From Crocodylus rhombifer (taxonomy: Eukaryota > Chordata > Crocodylia > Crocodylidae): DNA of 64,000 nt. Under the pieces are notes generated by a model. The model did no database searches. It was not told the origin of the DNA and was given only the letters and a program-made list of their open reading frames with translations. Within the stretch, counting starts at the first letter, position 1; the number at the start of each line of letters is the position of its first letter. The position numbers were made by a program, and so were the translations under genes. Below are positions 1 through 14,700 of the stretch, piece after piece. Where the stretch lies: positions 1,100,558 through 1,164,557 of the forward strand of contig JAVSML010024016.1 in the NCBI GenBank assembly GCA_038503035.1, in the 5' to 3' direction.

Positions 1-2683
1 TAGTAAGATGACACTGGGGATGAGGTTGCTGCTATAAACATTGTAGCAAAGTTAATGCCAAACCTTTTAAGCAAGCACAGACAAAGCATGTGTTTTTAAG
101 GTTGGGTTTTCAAAAGGATCTATATAAACACTTTTTTGTGGGTCCTGTGCTCCAAAGTCAATTGGCCCTTTGGAAAATTCAGTCTTAAAGAAACATCCAC
201 AGCAGTAGTATGCAAGTTCCATTCAAAAATAACATGACCCACATGAACAACAACAAAAAAAAAAAAAAAATCCAGATTTATGACCCAAAAAACCTGTTTA
301 AAGCTGCCCTACCTATGCAACACTTAGAATTTGCTTTGCATACGTTACAATAAAGACTTAAAACAAGAGAGTTAATTTTCTTAAAAATAAACCTACAGTA
401 CTATGAAAACTATTCTTAAAATGTAAGATTTCACTTACTAAGAAAACCAGAGATCCATCAAGCCCAAGCATCTAAGAATAAAAAGAAAATTCAATTAATT
501 GACTGAGGGGTACTCAAATTTTTCCATATACCCACAGAAAGTTTCAACAGAAGCTCTTCCCAAGCCCCAGCACCATTTTTTTTTTTATTTTTAGTATAGT
601 CAAATGCTTTAGTATTGCTGGATATCAGTCCAGATCCCCAATGAAAATGTTTAAACCTAAAACAAAGAACTCTATACTTTTTAGTTCAATATTATAAATT
701 CTTCTAAATCCATTGTAGCAAAGTATATGTAAAATTATATTAATATAAGATTTGAAAATGTAACAGTTCATATAGACCAAAGACAGCCCACAATTTATTA
801 TTTTAAGGATTTTGAAGATGCTGAATGATCCAGATTTTAGTCTAATTCAAAGAGTGATATCCGGTTGTGTCTCAGAAGATTTTAATGATTTAACTAAACA
901 CTTAAATAAATATGAAATCTCAATTTGCATAATTATGATACTGCACCCAAAAAACAAAATATTACCCCTCTAGTTCACTGAGAAAACTGAAATAAGAGTA
1001 CATAAGAAATTCACAAGAGGGACTATATAGGAAATGAATAGTTCTCATTTCTAGTCACACTGCATACTGTTAAAAAGTTCAGAACAGAAACTGATTTGCA
1101 GCTGGGAAAGGAAGGAAAAAGAAGTGCTTATATGGGTCCTCTCAAAAATTATCTATGGAGCCAAAAAGAAAAAAAAAGTTTCTTTTACAATGCTTTCTTG
1201 TCTCATTCCTCAAAAACTTCCGTGCCAGGCAATGTTGCTATTTTTCCAAGACTAATGTTATTTTCTACAAAACTGTGGTTCTTAAGTGCCAAGTTTTGCA
1301 TTAATGTTTCAAGGTCACGTGATATTTCACCTAGAAATGAAATGCAAAATACTTCTGAATATTCAGAGGAATTTGCAAGTTCTTGTTCAACAAATGAAAC
1401 GACTTAAAAGCTTCAATATACTTCCATGATCTACTGGCAATAAGAAACATAAATGCCTTGACTGGCAGAGAAGATCGGAGGCATGAATGTATTGCATGTA
1501 AACACTGTAAAATGCTGACGTCATATTTACATTCATAAGGAATTTTGAAAATATTTAGATGAAAAATACTTAAGAATCTTTTAAGTACCCAATGCGATTC
1601 AGGAGTACGCAAGACGAGAAAAAAACGGCATGACATCTATGCTGGGAAAACATGCACAGGTTAACGCTCTCAGGAAAGTACTACAGTAGGAAGAGGTCAG
1701 AAATTGGAGTTTATATTGAATTCTTTTGTGGACTCTCCATTCTTGGAAATTTTCAAGAGAAGGTTAGACAGACCAGAGACTTGGCTGGGATGGTTTTAGT
1801 CAGAGATGATCCTGCTGAGGTCCCTTCCAGCCCTAGTTTCCCATGACCCTTTCCAAAAAGTGAGCTTCAAACCATACTGTGTCATTAGCATTAAGTATCA
1901 TTAGAAGACATTCTCCATTTCACTGTATCATATTGCAGGGTTGCATGCCACGGTATGTAGACAATGCAGTGACAACAATATTTGCAACACAACAGAGAAT
2001 ACCAAGCTAGCTTTAAACTAGCAAACTTGGACAGCCATAGGAACCTAGATGAGCCAGCACAGAGCTTAGCATGGGCTAATTTAATACATTGCTTCAGTAG
2101 ATTCTGCAGCCTGGCTAAACGTTTAGACTGCTACCAGCACATAGGTAGTCTAAGTCAGGGAACTCTACCCTACGCTGCAATCTGTATATACCCAGTACAA
2201 ACACATAACTTAAGTTATTACAAAATGTTGATCTAGAAACAAAATTAAACCAATGAGGTTGTGCTGTTTTATTTTTAATCCTCTTGTACCTTTGTTTTTT
2301 CTAAAAATGTGTACTTAAAATGAATGACAGGTCACACACACACACACTCTCAAGCAATGCACCAAGCATCATTTAATATCCACTCAATCCTATACTGGTT
2401 AAAACTAAAGATTTCAGAAAAGGTTTCCTTTGAAAGGTGTCTTAACTGAAGTGACTTACGTTTCTCCAGTCACATAACACAACACTCCGCCCCTGCTCTC
2501 TGTGGTCTCAGCCTTGGAGCACCAAAGAACAAGATGGAGACTCGCTCCAATCTCAACTGAGCAGGGTAAGGAGGATGGGGGGTTTGTTGTTTGTTTACCA
2601 GTCTTTTAATAGGCAACATCAAGTCATTTCAAGTCTGTGCCTGACAAAGCATTAAATATTTCAGGAGAATGACTCTTACTTAC
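1..2683 (-). other. MARCHF6 intron 8 (partial)
   Basis: Mostly AT-rich, apparently unique sequence with A-runs and a short CA microsatellite (about 2335-2346). It holds one CR1 3' fragment (1700-1846). No further exon was recognised on either strand. Confidence 0.8.
1700..1846 (+). repeat. CR1 LINE 3'-end fragment
   Basis: Decayed CR1 3' end: TTTTCAAGAGAAGGTTAGAC, then GATGATCCTGCTGAGGTCCC and TTCCAGCCCTAGTTTC. This is the usual CR1 tail order (lone Trp/Phe C-terminus, then the GAGGTCCCTTCCAGCCCTA block). Confidence 0.75.
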
Positions 2684-2745
2684 TCTCTCCCAGGTAAGTT
2701 CTTCTGCAGCTCGATCCCATTCCAAAGCATTCCAATTCATGTCAT
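2684..2745 (-). CDS. MARCHF6: MARCHF6 exon 8
   Basis: Residues 257-277, [20 protein letters not shown] plus R, a highly conserved motif just before the next membrane domain. Acceptor is TTTTTTAG, donor GTAAGT, length 62 bp, exit phase 0. The next expected exon (starting MLGLDG in mammals) is not seen between 1 and 2683. Confidence 0.95.
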
Positions 2746-5700
2746 CTAAAAAAGAAAGATAAATTATACATTGTTTAAATATCAACAGATCCTAAAACTA
2801 AAATAGGATGTTGGCAACATGCATGTGTCCTGATTTAAACTAACAAAATAACCAAGCACATAACATTCAGCTCACAGATGCTCATAGTTTCAGCTTTTCT
2901 TAATTGTAGCATAAGCACTTCAACATTCTCAAAACATATTAGGAAAATTAAAAATACATGATGGACACAAAATTGTCATTTTTCTTATGTCAAAGAACCA
3001 CTCTCATAAAAACTTGATCATTTTAAGGAAATGTTATTTTATATCACCTGTTACCTTGTGCTCCATTGTTTGCATCTGCTGCATCTTCTGCTACAGCATC
3101 TTCTTCATCTTCATTGTCTTCCTCTTCCTCATCTACTTGTTCTTCCTGGATTTCAGGGTTTTCTCCTACAACTGCATTCTCAGCAGGTGGATTGGCTGGT
3201 TGGTCCAGTGCAGCATTATCAGCTCCAGCATTTCCTACACCCTGAGCCTGCAGGAACAGGACCCAGGACAATTTCAGTTACACTGATTACTTCCCTGTTG
3301 GACTTTGATCAATGTCCAGAAAAAATCATAATGTTTTTGATTTCATTTACAGCATCACATAATAAGCCATTGCTTTTACAAATGACTGCTCTCACAATAC
3401 TGACAGAAATACTCAAAATCTTCTTGGTCTTTTAAGATTAAAGTGTGGTAGTGTACAAGACAGACTCGAGGACAATATTATTAAGTTAAAGAATTGTATT
3501 TTGGACTTGAATTCTGTAGAGGCACAGGTACAATTGGCTATTCATATCAAAAGAGAAGTTTCAGCAGTCTTTCCCTTTCCATGCACCTGATGATAATATG
3601 CGTATAAGTCAATTTCTCCTATGCTAGAAAGGCCCTTATGACGACTAATACATGGTAAAAACATGCAACAAAATTTTAAAATAAATCTATTTTTAGATTT
3701 TTTAATATAAATCGAGCAGCTGATGCTTCACCAGCTCTACGAAATACCTACTTATAACTGGAATCTCTTTCAGTGAATCATTAAAACAACAATGAATGCG
3801 ACCAAGTCATTTTTAAGCTCATCAGAACTGACAATTCAATTGCTCACGCATTAAGTTCCTTTTAAACAGATTGGAAAAAATATATTATAGTTATAAGATC
3901 ATAAGACTGTAGATAGCTTGGGAATTCATATACATATAATATTAAGGATTACAATTCTGTATTTTTAGTAGTTATTTTGTACATCATATGGTTACGACTG
4001 CATCATACTATTGAATTTCTATTGTATATACTTCATTTGCAGGTATTAAAAAAACACTCTGAGGTAAAATGGCATTATGCTGAAATAGACCGGACTTTAT
4101 TTATTTATTACTTAAGTTCAGAAAAACTGTTAGCACAAAAGATAAGACACTGTTAAACTGAAGGGCATTTATAAGAATTTTACCTCATTCTGTGGGCCAA
4201 CACCATTGAGTGGCGGTTGCTGATTTTGTTCCAGCCACTGTGGTGCTCCACCATGGACAATCTGTTCACGTAACCACACTAGACTGATAAATGCACACAG
4301 AGTGCAAGTCACCACAAAACAACCCTGCAAACAGTCTGCCAATAAATTTTCCCTGTTAAGAAAAATATATTTATGGTCAAAATATTGTTTACAAAAACAC
4401 TAGCTTCATCCAGTTATTTTTGCACACTATGAAATCCTCAGGTAAGGCCATATAAATACAATTTTTATTCTATGCTGTGAAAAGCCAGATTCCCCAGCTC
4501 TCTTAGGGAGGACGATACATATAGGAAACATTTCTATTTCAAAAATATATGAACAAAGCACATCCTCTTAAAGAAAACTTGTAAATACTTGATTTTAGCA
4601 CTGAATGCTTTCTGCAAGTTCACCAACATTGTGTTTATCTTGACCATTTTGCTAATTAACAAAGGTTTAATTTTTCTAACAATCTCACTGACCATTTTTG
4701 TAAAATTAGTGCTGTTCAAAATCAAGATACTGCTAATGCATAAAAGAAGCAGCTAAGAACAATCAAACCCTAAAAAACACAAAAGTAACTGGCAAATTCA
4801 AATGCTAAATTGCTTTCTTTTTCTAGTTGGGACTGAGGGTCACCAGCATAGCCCAGGGAGGCAAGGGACTGTGGGTCAGGAGCGAGGGGTACTGGCAGGG
4901 CCAGCAAACTGTGGGTTGGGAGTGTGATGTCCCCCCAACAAGTATCCTCTTTTTTAGAACTGGAAATACAGTAACCCTATTCCATCACAACTTTTCAACT
5001 TCTCACAGCACATTATAGTTCCAGTTCATGAAACAATTATGGGTTTTTTTCTCAGAAGATCAGAGTACAAATTCAGCCTTATCAGTATGCCACTGGGAAA
5101 TTTCTAAACTTGTCTCATTCCATTTTTTTTTAATGGTTATCTAGACCCATAAAAAGACAGGCACATCAATTCATCACCACTCAAACACTAAACTCAAAAT
5201 GGGGTGTTTTAAGGCAGAACCGATATGCATTAACAAATATGTAGGGCAAGTCAACAAAAATTTTCCAATGTCTGTTAATCCCTGTAGCTGCTGAAGACAA
5301 AATGTAAATAAAATAGTCTATTAAAAAACCCATGCATTTTCAAAAAGAGGAAGGATAATAGTACTAAACAGTATTTGATGTTTGACACTAATACGACCAA
5401 GATAGAAGACAAATCAATTAAAAATCGATGCTGAATAAAAGACTCCTATGCAGTAAATTAAAACATTATATAGAATATGAAAATAAAACTAAGCAACCAA
5501 AAAACAGTTAAGAATCGATATTGTAATGAGATAAGCTGTAAAGCAATGAGTAAAAAAAAGACATATATAAGCCTGATATAGTATTAATTGTAAAAGCTTT
5601 AGGACAGGTTTAGCCGAAACTTAAAGGAAAACAAGTTTTGATGTAATTTCAGATCATAGCAAATGTTTTTAAATACTGAATAAACTATACAAATCTGTAA

Positions 5701-8700
5701 TACACAGCTCTATTACCAGGGCCCAATTATATATATTGGATTATTTCATGTCCAAGGCTCCTAAACAGTGGAAGAGAGAAAGAGTATTTAATTCAACTGC
5801 AAGGGCCCTTTGCTACAGGAAAGAGGATGAGTAGCAGCCAACGTAAGATAAAAAAATAAAGAGAAGAAAAGGGGTAGAGAGCACCACAATAGCTAACTGA
5901 ATATAACTTTTGGTATCAGATTGCTTGGTACTTACGTTGACAACATATCTAATGGCAGTGTCAGTAGTGAGCTCACAGAGCCAGTAAACAAGCACTTGTA
6001 GATACGGCCTGTATGAAGAAATGAAACTGTGTAAAACTACGTTGTCATAAAAAAATCTCTTAATATCTTCTAAATGGTAACTGTTATGCTTTTTCAAGTT
6101 AAAATACTTTATCTCTATAAAATAAATAAACAAGAAGCTAAAAATAAAAGGGAGCTCATAATATTACATCCCTCTCATCTGCCTCCTTCAGAGAGATTTC
6201 ATAAAAGATTTAAGTCACAAAAGCAGACCATAAAGGTACTGCAATGTAGCACCATTAATACATGCATCTCAGTAACAAGGATTTGGGATGGGGAAGTCTT
6301 AGGGCTGGGTGCATCCAGAACATGAGGAGAACTCATGCTTATTCTTAAGTCATGAAATGTGCCCGATAAGAAACTGATGAAAGACTTAAGAGATGATCAT
6401 ACAGTCTCACTACATAGGAGCACTATGATCCTTCAAACATGACAGTATTCTATAGCAGCATTTCTACAGTATTTTTATCAATGGGCTACCGAGATCAAAT
6501 TCAGTCAGAACATTTCTGTTTCCAATAGAAGGGACAGCGCACTGAATATTCAGAAATTTTTTTTTTTTTTTTTTTTACTGTTGATATAGTCAAGATGTTT
6601 AGAACTATGAATAAATAAAGGAACTTATTTGTTAATTTTTAAAGAGCCGTTTTATTGCTGTTTTATAAACATTATTTTGTTAATGCCTATAACTTCCAAC
6701 TTTCATTCAGCAAGTTTCTCTTTCACTTGTGATACTGAGATTAGCTTCCAAACAGGTAAAACTAAAATTAAAGAAAATAATTAAATTAAAACCAGAATAG
6801 ATGCTTACAGAGAAATTAGAGCCAGACAGAAACTACCATAGTTACTCAAATCTAAGAGAAATCCAATTATAAGAGAACCTCCCCAACAATTAGATTCTAT
6901 ATATAACTTTATAAGTCTGATACAAGTTTCCAGGTGCAAAACGTAATTATTGTCGTGCTGTCTTGAATTTGTCAACCTCCCACAGCTACAGCAGGGGAAA
7001 TAAATCTGGGGGATCAGGTAGCCCCTTTGTTCTCTGCTCCTCCCCACAACTTTTTACCCCTGCAGCCCTTTTCCTTCCTCCTTAACCTGAGACCCTGCTT
7101 TTCCTGAGCACATGAAAGTGATGAACAAATTTGGAAAAAATTACCTTGAAATGTAGTTGTAGCAATCTGCATAAGTACCCATAGACTTAGTTCATCCAGA
7201 ATTGATGCATGTTACCTTTTTTTGAAACTGCTTCAAGTTTTAGCACAGGTACTTCATTAACAATTTTACGCAATGCCTACTTAAGTGTACAAACTATACA
7301 TATCAGCCCAAAGCCAAAAGGCTTATAAATTACCATATAAAATTCATTGGGCTGGGCCCCACCAGAATCAACAGCATTTCAAGCCTTGGTGACCCTAGAG
7401 CTCAGCACTACTCAGTATGTGTCTGTGCGTACTCCAGGTACCCACCTACAGAGGATCCATATGCTAATTACCGCCCCAGACACACACACACATACTTATG
7501 ACTGGAACCAGGTGTTCTTGTCATGAGTCCTGGGATCCTCCAAAACTTTATATGCATGACGCACAGGGCAACCTGATCCAGCTTCACCTCAAAAAGGGCA
7601 GGTTCACACTAGCCATATGTGCCAGGCTGAGAGGGGCTGACAGAAGGATTTGCATTAACTGTCTGGGGCCTCTGTCTGGCAATGTTTGCCACACATCTAA
7701 GGCTGAAGAAACAGGAGTCATTTGAAATGGGAAAGAAAGGCACAGCTCAGCTGTGGGAATGAAAAGGAAGTCTAAATATATGCGATGTAGTAGCTCACCA
7801 TGACTTGAAAAAGAGTTGGCACTGAGGCAGACTGCACTCAAGGGGCACTACCATATATCTTATTCAGATGAGTTGCACTAACTCATTCTTGCACTAGGTT
7901 TCCTCAGCATGTTTACCCCATATGGACGACATACCTTTTAGTCATACTAGGTGTTGGCTACATTTAAATCAACTTCACAATTGGTTTCCATTACTGAACA
8001 CATGCTGCTTTTAGCAGCAGTTCAAAGACAGGTAACGTGTTTAATGCAATTTTCTTATATGCAAATGTAAAACAAGGGGTTTCCCTCCACCCCACCATGC
8101 TGACTGCAGAGGGAAACCTCCTCTTACATTCGAATAAATATGATAAAACCAGAAACTCACTATAGGGCTTAACAGCTGAAGTCTAAATGCAAGATGTGAT
8201 AGAGAGCTTTATGTTAGATCTTTCTTTGTTGTGAAAAGTAGATCAAGCTGCACTTATTTTCATGGAATGCATGTGTATGGAAGAACTAGTTAAGGTTTGA
8301 TTTAAAATGAAAAACACATAACTGTGAAAATTTTGAGAAGATAATAAAAATACCACTTCATTCAAACCAAGAGTCAAAAAACTTTACATTACCTCTCTTT
8401 CTCTATTGTTAACTACTTGTCACTTTATTCTCTTGGTTTACAGCTCGCGTAATTTAAGCATGCAATATAGCAAAATTCAAGATTATCTGAAAAAAGTGTC
8501 GTTAAGCCAAGTTTTATTTCAATTCAGGGGAAGTATTAAAAAACACCTTGATGGCTATGTGAAAGTATAACAACAAATGAGATGTTTCCATACATAATTA
8601 TGAAAGCAATTCATTACGTGAATTTATACTTACATGCTGTAAGAGGTACAACTCCCAACCACGCAAAGGCCACAAGTGTATAGTGAAACCAGTATCGTAT

Positions 8701-11700
8701 TGCTGTACCAATACTTGTAACCAGCCCAGCAAAGATGTCTTGGATTGGAAGCCGTGAAGGCATATCTGGGGAATAAACTAAGTAAAAGGAAAAATGTTTT
8801 TAATAAATAAAACAATTTTTATATTTGCTTGCAGCAAGATCATTAAGTTGCTTAACTGGTAAATTACATTTAAGGAAAATTTACTAGAAGCACAGTCTCC
8901 ACATCTCTCTGCAAAATACAATCCCAAACAAGTGTCAGTAATAGCCTCACTCCTAACTCCTGCTTATGCCAAGTGTTGAATTTTTACCAAAAATAAAAAT
9001 GTTGAACAGAAGCTTTAGAGTTGGAGAAATTTACATTTTTAGCAGTGCTATCACCACAAAATATACAGCAAAGTTACCTCAGAATGTGCCCAACTATATG
9101 TTCTGGAAAGGAGAGAAGTATCATAGCTCCTATACCTAAAATAGGAGGAAGCGTGTAGGTAAAGCCACAATCAGAGGTTGTATGTAGACATTTTTCTAGC
9201 TGTTTAAACAGGTGTTTGTGTTACATGGACTTCAAGTGGCCTACTTGATTTTAAATGCATCTGTGACAATTTCTTTAGTTTAGGTGACTATACACCAAAA
9301 CTGAGGAACTGGCTCCCTTCTACCTGTATCACAGGTAGTCCTCCAACAGTAGCAGTCCACCAACATGAGGACACTGGGTGGTACCCACTCATAGTCCCTG
9401 GATAACCAGAAATTCCAGCCTTAGGCTCCAGAAATTCTGACCTTAGGCTCCTACCCATATAAGCCATTCATCCTTTGCATGTACTTAGGCCCATTTCAGT
9501 CTTATTCCAACTCAGTCTCCCATCAAGCCAGGGTATAGACCCCTTTTCTTCCCATGTAACTCTTTACAACTCATGCTGCCCAACCTGCATCTGACTTTCT
9601 ATATTCTGAGAACTATATCTGGTAAGTCAGGAAAGCAAACAGACATGCTAGCACACAGCAGCATGTTTTAGTGAAAACTGTGAATAAACTACTGCTACTA
9701 TTACATAGCAGTGGCCAATGGCTATGCATAGTTCCATCGATTTAAAAAGTACTGTAGACTAAAAGTAGCACAACTCAGTTATGCTGAAGACCTAACTAAT
9801 ACTAACACTTCAAAAGCTATCCATAGTTGATATGTTAACAAAGTATCTGTGTGGAAAGAAGAAAGTTGGAGTTTGGGAGATTTTTTTCTAAGCCAAAGAT
9901 TACCAAGTAGGGCAGCAGACTGCACGCAAAACATTATCCCTTTCTGTCTGGCATTCTCTACAGCTTAATGGATGGCTTCACACTTCTTTGGTTACAAAAC
10001 TTGAGATGTACAATGAATGGGGCACAACACCCAGCTAAGCTTCCTTTCTCTACATCCAGCCAATTCTAACATCAGATGCAGAGATGGACCGTACCTTTAT
10101 TTTTGGGTTTCCTGGTTATCAGGGTTTCAGTTTGGTTCACCCTCAGGACCTCCCCCAGATCCTGATTCACAGAGGTGGGAGGGAAGAGAGTTCAGATACC
10201 CAGGCAGGAGTAAGCCACCCCTATTTCTCAGCATGTATAAACGAAGATAGGAGCTCAGAGCCTTCCAGAATAGGACCTCCTCTTCTCCCCCACTCCAGCC
10301 ACAGTTAGGTGGTGGCAGGGTTCAGGCCCTATGCAGAACAGCACCCCAGAAGTCTCAAGTCATACGGGGGAGAAAGGAGCATAACTTACAACGCCCCACA
10401 ACAGTCCCTCAAGATTCTGGCTTACTTGAGGAAAGGAGAACAACAGATCAGACATTCTTGATACACTGGGTCCTAGACATCATCTGAGAAAAGAGAATGT
10501 CGCTCCAACACGTGTCCTCTTGCCTGTTATTATTGTTTAGATTTATACCCCACCCCCATCCAGAAAGGCTTGCAGTGTCTTACAACAGCAGATTAACAAC
10601 CCATAAGATAGCAGGGATCTGGGTTTCCCATTTCCCATGGAAAAACACAGAAAACCATGAATTTCTTGGTTTTATCAGAGAAAATGCAAATTTTCTCCTT
10701 TAGCAGAGAAACTCATGGATTTCCCCCTTTTGCAAAGAGCTCTGCAGGCTGGCTGAGTTCCAGCCTGCAAGAGCTGTTTACAAAAAGAGTGGGAAAGTCC
10801 CAATCCTGCCTAGAGGGGGAGGGGGAAGGGCAGAGCCTGCAGCTTTAAGTCAGTTGCAAGGCTTAGGTCAGGCTCACTTTCCTCCTGGGACCTGTGAACT
10901 GGTAAGTGGGGCTTGCAGCGGGGTGAGGAAGCAGGGAGGAGTTGGAGAAATGCATGGAGTGCTCAGCCAGTGACTTCATGTGCGGCTTCCCTTACAGGCT
11001 GCTAGAGCTGCTCTGGTTTCACATGCCCCAGCCAGGCACTCCGGCCACAAGTGGGGAGATGTGAAGCCAACCAGGCACTCTGGCCACGAGTGGGGAGGTG
11101 CTGGGGAAATAAACGGAGTGCCCAGCCAGCTCCACATCTCCCTGCCTGCAGCCGGAGTGCCCAGCTGGGTGCACATAAAATCAAAGTGGCTTTAGCAGTC
11201 TTTAAGGGAAGCTGCACACAGAGGTGCCAGTCAGGAGTGGGAAGATGTGCAGCCAGCCGGGCACTCAGTATCATTCACTCTCAGGTGGGACCGACTCCCA
11301 TAGATCTGTGCAGGGAGCAGGCTGCAGGCTTGAGCTCCCACCCTGCTTCTCTCCCACAGGGTCGCTGTAGCCCCATAGGCACAACCCGGCATTGCTGGGA
11401 ACAGTGGGCCATGTTGAGATCGCCTCAAAACTGTGCATAAGGGGTGAGGTGGGTGTGTGTCGCAGGCTCGTGCTCCCTGCCCTGCTGCCCTCCCCTGGGG
11501 TCTCCGCAGCACAGCATGTGCAACATGGTGCAGCATGGCACAGAGGGGGCATGCAGGAAAGCTGATTGCCTCTGCGAGCTCCACACTGCCCTGGTGACAC
11601 TTCCCCTGTGCGTGTGGGTAGTGGTGCAGAGTTGTGCTGCTCACTGCTACCCCCACCGAGGAAGCAGGGTGAGGAGCATGAGCCTGAAGCATGCACCTGC

Positions 11701-14700
11701 TCCCCCCCCCCCCAACAGATCTGGGGGGCCTGGGTCCCCCTGTCCCCTCCTGGAGTGCATGCTGCAGTGGGAGCCAGATGGCTCCACTCCCGCTCTAACC
11801 CGAGCCTGCAGCAGGCAGGCAGCAGGGGAGGACATAGCTCCATGCTCTTTCTCCTGCAGTAGCCGCTGCCTTCTGTTGGGGGCAGGGGGCTGCGGACCTG
11901 GATCCCTGACCATGTAGCCCTGGCATCTGGGGGCCCACTCCAGCAGGGCGGTGGGGGGGGGGATAGACAGGGTCTGTGGGTGAGGGGTAAGGGGCACAAG
12001 GAGGGCTGGGTTGGGGGGCTGTGGGGGCCTTTAATTTTAATTACAGATTGAGGGTTTTACCAGAATATATGAAATTTTTTAATATGGGAAAAACAGGATC
12101 CCTGCTTATTACGCAGGACAGCAAACCCTCTGGCCCGTTTCAACCCCCATTCACATACAATGAAGGTGTCAAAGATCCAGTCCTCGAGCCAGAAAAGCCC
12201 TATCTGGCCAACACTGTAGGTCATGAACCAGCACTGACTCTGGCTGCATGTGGTATATGGAGCCCATTTGGTGTGGGCTGAACAAAGACACAATGTGGGG
12301 ACAGGCTAGGGCATGCACTACATGCAACACTCATGTCAGACCAGCCAGCTAGATCCAGTAGGGTCTGGCTCACACTCACGAACCAGCCACACATGCCGGA
12401 TCCAGCACACAGGGCTGGTCTGGCATGGGCACCACATATGACATACACCCCAAACTGGCCCTAAAGCTGTAACCTCAGTGTAGGGCAGAAGTCAACGTGT
12501 GCTTCATGCAGTGCACAGGGCTGGAGCTGGTGTATGCACTGAAAGCATCATACAAGCCACTTTGGGGTGTGTGCTGCCTACACTGGACAGACTCTGCACA
12601 TTGGATTTTGTATGTGGACCCAGTATGGCCTGCAGAGTGACTCCATGCCAAGCCAGATTAATTTGATATCCCTGACATATAAGTATACAAAACTTCTTCA
12701 GTAATTATATACCATTACCAAAATAATCTTGTATCAGATTTCAAACAGGTTCTTGGCTTTTACTAGCATTTTAACCTGAAGGATTTTCCTTCATGAGATC
12801 TTTTTAAAATGAATGGGTTAAAAAAAAAAAAAAAAAAATCAATATTTGGAACACGTGAGAAAACACTGTTAAGTGTCTCAACTTTGAAACATATCTAGAG
12901 TATCCTAATCATCTTTCACCAGTTTTCACCTTGGTTCTCAAGAAGTTACAGAAAACAAGCAGATTCTTGATGACAGCAGTTCCAAGATACTACCCCAGCT
13001 CATAGAAACAAAACAGCATCAGATTCTTTGTTAATACAAACAAACAGATCCACTCTGGACACGACTCTTCTGGCAAAGTAATCTAATAATGGTAGGTAAA
13101 GTTTTGCTTCAACCATCATTAAAACTTAGTCTTTAGTTGCTTAAGAATTCTAGTGGAGTCCCTGCTCTGATGCAACCAGGCTTGAGAAGCATTTAAAGGC
13201 TGATTTTTCTAACTGCTCTACAGACTGCTTGCCTACTCAGATTGCCTTGAAATTTATTGAGACTCACAAGAGTTCTAGAAAAAGACTAAAGATGAAAATC
13301 TGACAAACAGCCTTCTCAAAAAAATCTCTAAAAGATTATACCAACTTTTTATGCCCATCTTGGACTCAACCCCTGACCACAACAACCTTTCCCCCCAAAG
13401 TGATTTCAGTTGCTCAAAATACATCTCAGTTCATGCACAGCACCCACTTGCCTTCCAGAAAGCAATAAAGAAAACCTTATTAAGGTAAGAGTTCATTCTC
13501 TAAATTAGCACATAGCAAACATTCACATGCAACATCAACTGTAATGCTCATATGCACAAAAAACAAAACAAGGTTCTCAGCCAGCCAGTGCTCATGTGAC
13601 CTGAGTATCTCAAGAGGACATACTGAGACCTCTGAACTTGTGTAATACCCAGGCCTGGTGGACTCAAAACCTAATCTTGGCAGAATTCTTGGCAAATTCC
13701 TGCCTGAACTGTAGACATTTGTTACAGTACAGTTTGCATAAAAAGGGCTTCTGTTTTGAGGAAATATGTCTGTGTACAGCAGGTAATTCAGAAGATGCTC
13801 AAAAAAAAATATAAATTTGAATGCTTACTGGGAAAGGGGTAAATTAAGGGAGAGAGGAGTGAAGTGAATAGTTTTCATACCTCTGAAAACCAGGAAACTT
13901 GATATAGGCCACACTGGAGTATGGATTAATACAACGATTTTTCAGTGCATATACAACTGACACAAAGGCTCTTCTAAAAGCATTGACTTAAGGAGGCCTC
14001 ACTGAGAATGCAGCTAGGTATTACCATATATTGCTTACACAGGGCTTAGACTAGAAAGCAGCAGGAAAGTCAGGCTGTTGGGTTATGTAGACTCCTCACA
14101 ATACTAACATACAAGAGCAACTGGTAACACCAGATAGGACACCAAAATAAGGATGTACAAAGTTAATATGACTCAGTAAACACCCCTTTCCACCCTACTC
14201 CATAAGAAGGCTGTAATATCTTGTGAGAACTACAACAGGTAAAACATTATTGAACATGTTTTAGCATTTGGTGAAACCTGAGATGTACATGCTATAAGCA
14301 AGTTGTTGTGATCAGTATATAAAGCAGGGGTGGACAAAATATGGCCCACTAGGCCACCCTTATCCAGCCCGTGGGGCCCCTAAAAAAAATTTAGGAAATT
14401 AATATATCTGTCAGGGCACCAGAAGTACAGGGTCCAAGCTGACAGGGGAGGCCAGCTCCCCTCTCTCCCTCCAGGTCCAGCCTGCACCAGCCCAGCCCAG
14501 CTCCAGCACACCCCTGCCAGCCTGCGCCCTGCTCTGGGCCCCGGGACATTGGTCCCAAGATGGTGCCCAGCAGGCAGGGCACCAGTCAAGGGGCGGGGCT
14601 ACCCATGCAACCCTTACAGCTTGGCAAAACTGGGTAAGCGGCCCTCCGCCTGAAATAATTGCCTGCCCCTGGTATAAAGGAAAGTCTATGAATCCTCGAT

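Larger units (their letters stand above)
2746..8633 (-). other. MARCHF6 introns 4-7
   Basis: The non-coding stretches between exons 4 and 8 (2746-3054, 3248-4183, 4353-5935, 6009-8633) are AT-rich with poly-A or poly-T runs (for example about 6557-6576). No transposon could be bounded here, in contrast to introns 1 and 3. No RNA gene was recognised. Confidence 0.6.

Noticed and set aside
420..470. Possible additional MARCHF6 exon near a TTAG/GTAAGT-like pair
   Set aside because: The minus-strand translation does not match the expected continuation after residue 277.
11271..11999. 242-codon minus-strand frame
   Set aside because: Pro/Cys/Gly-rich translation of a GC-rich transposon core, with equally long frames on the opposite strand.
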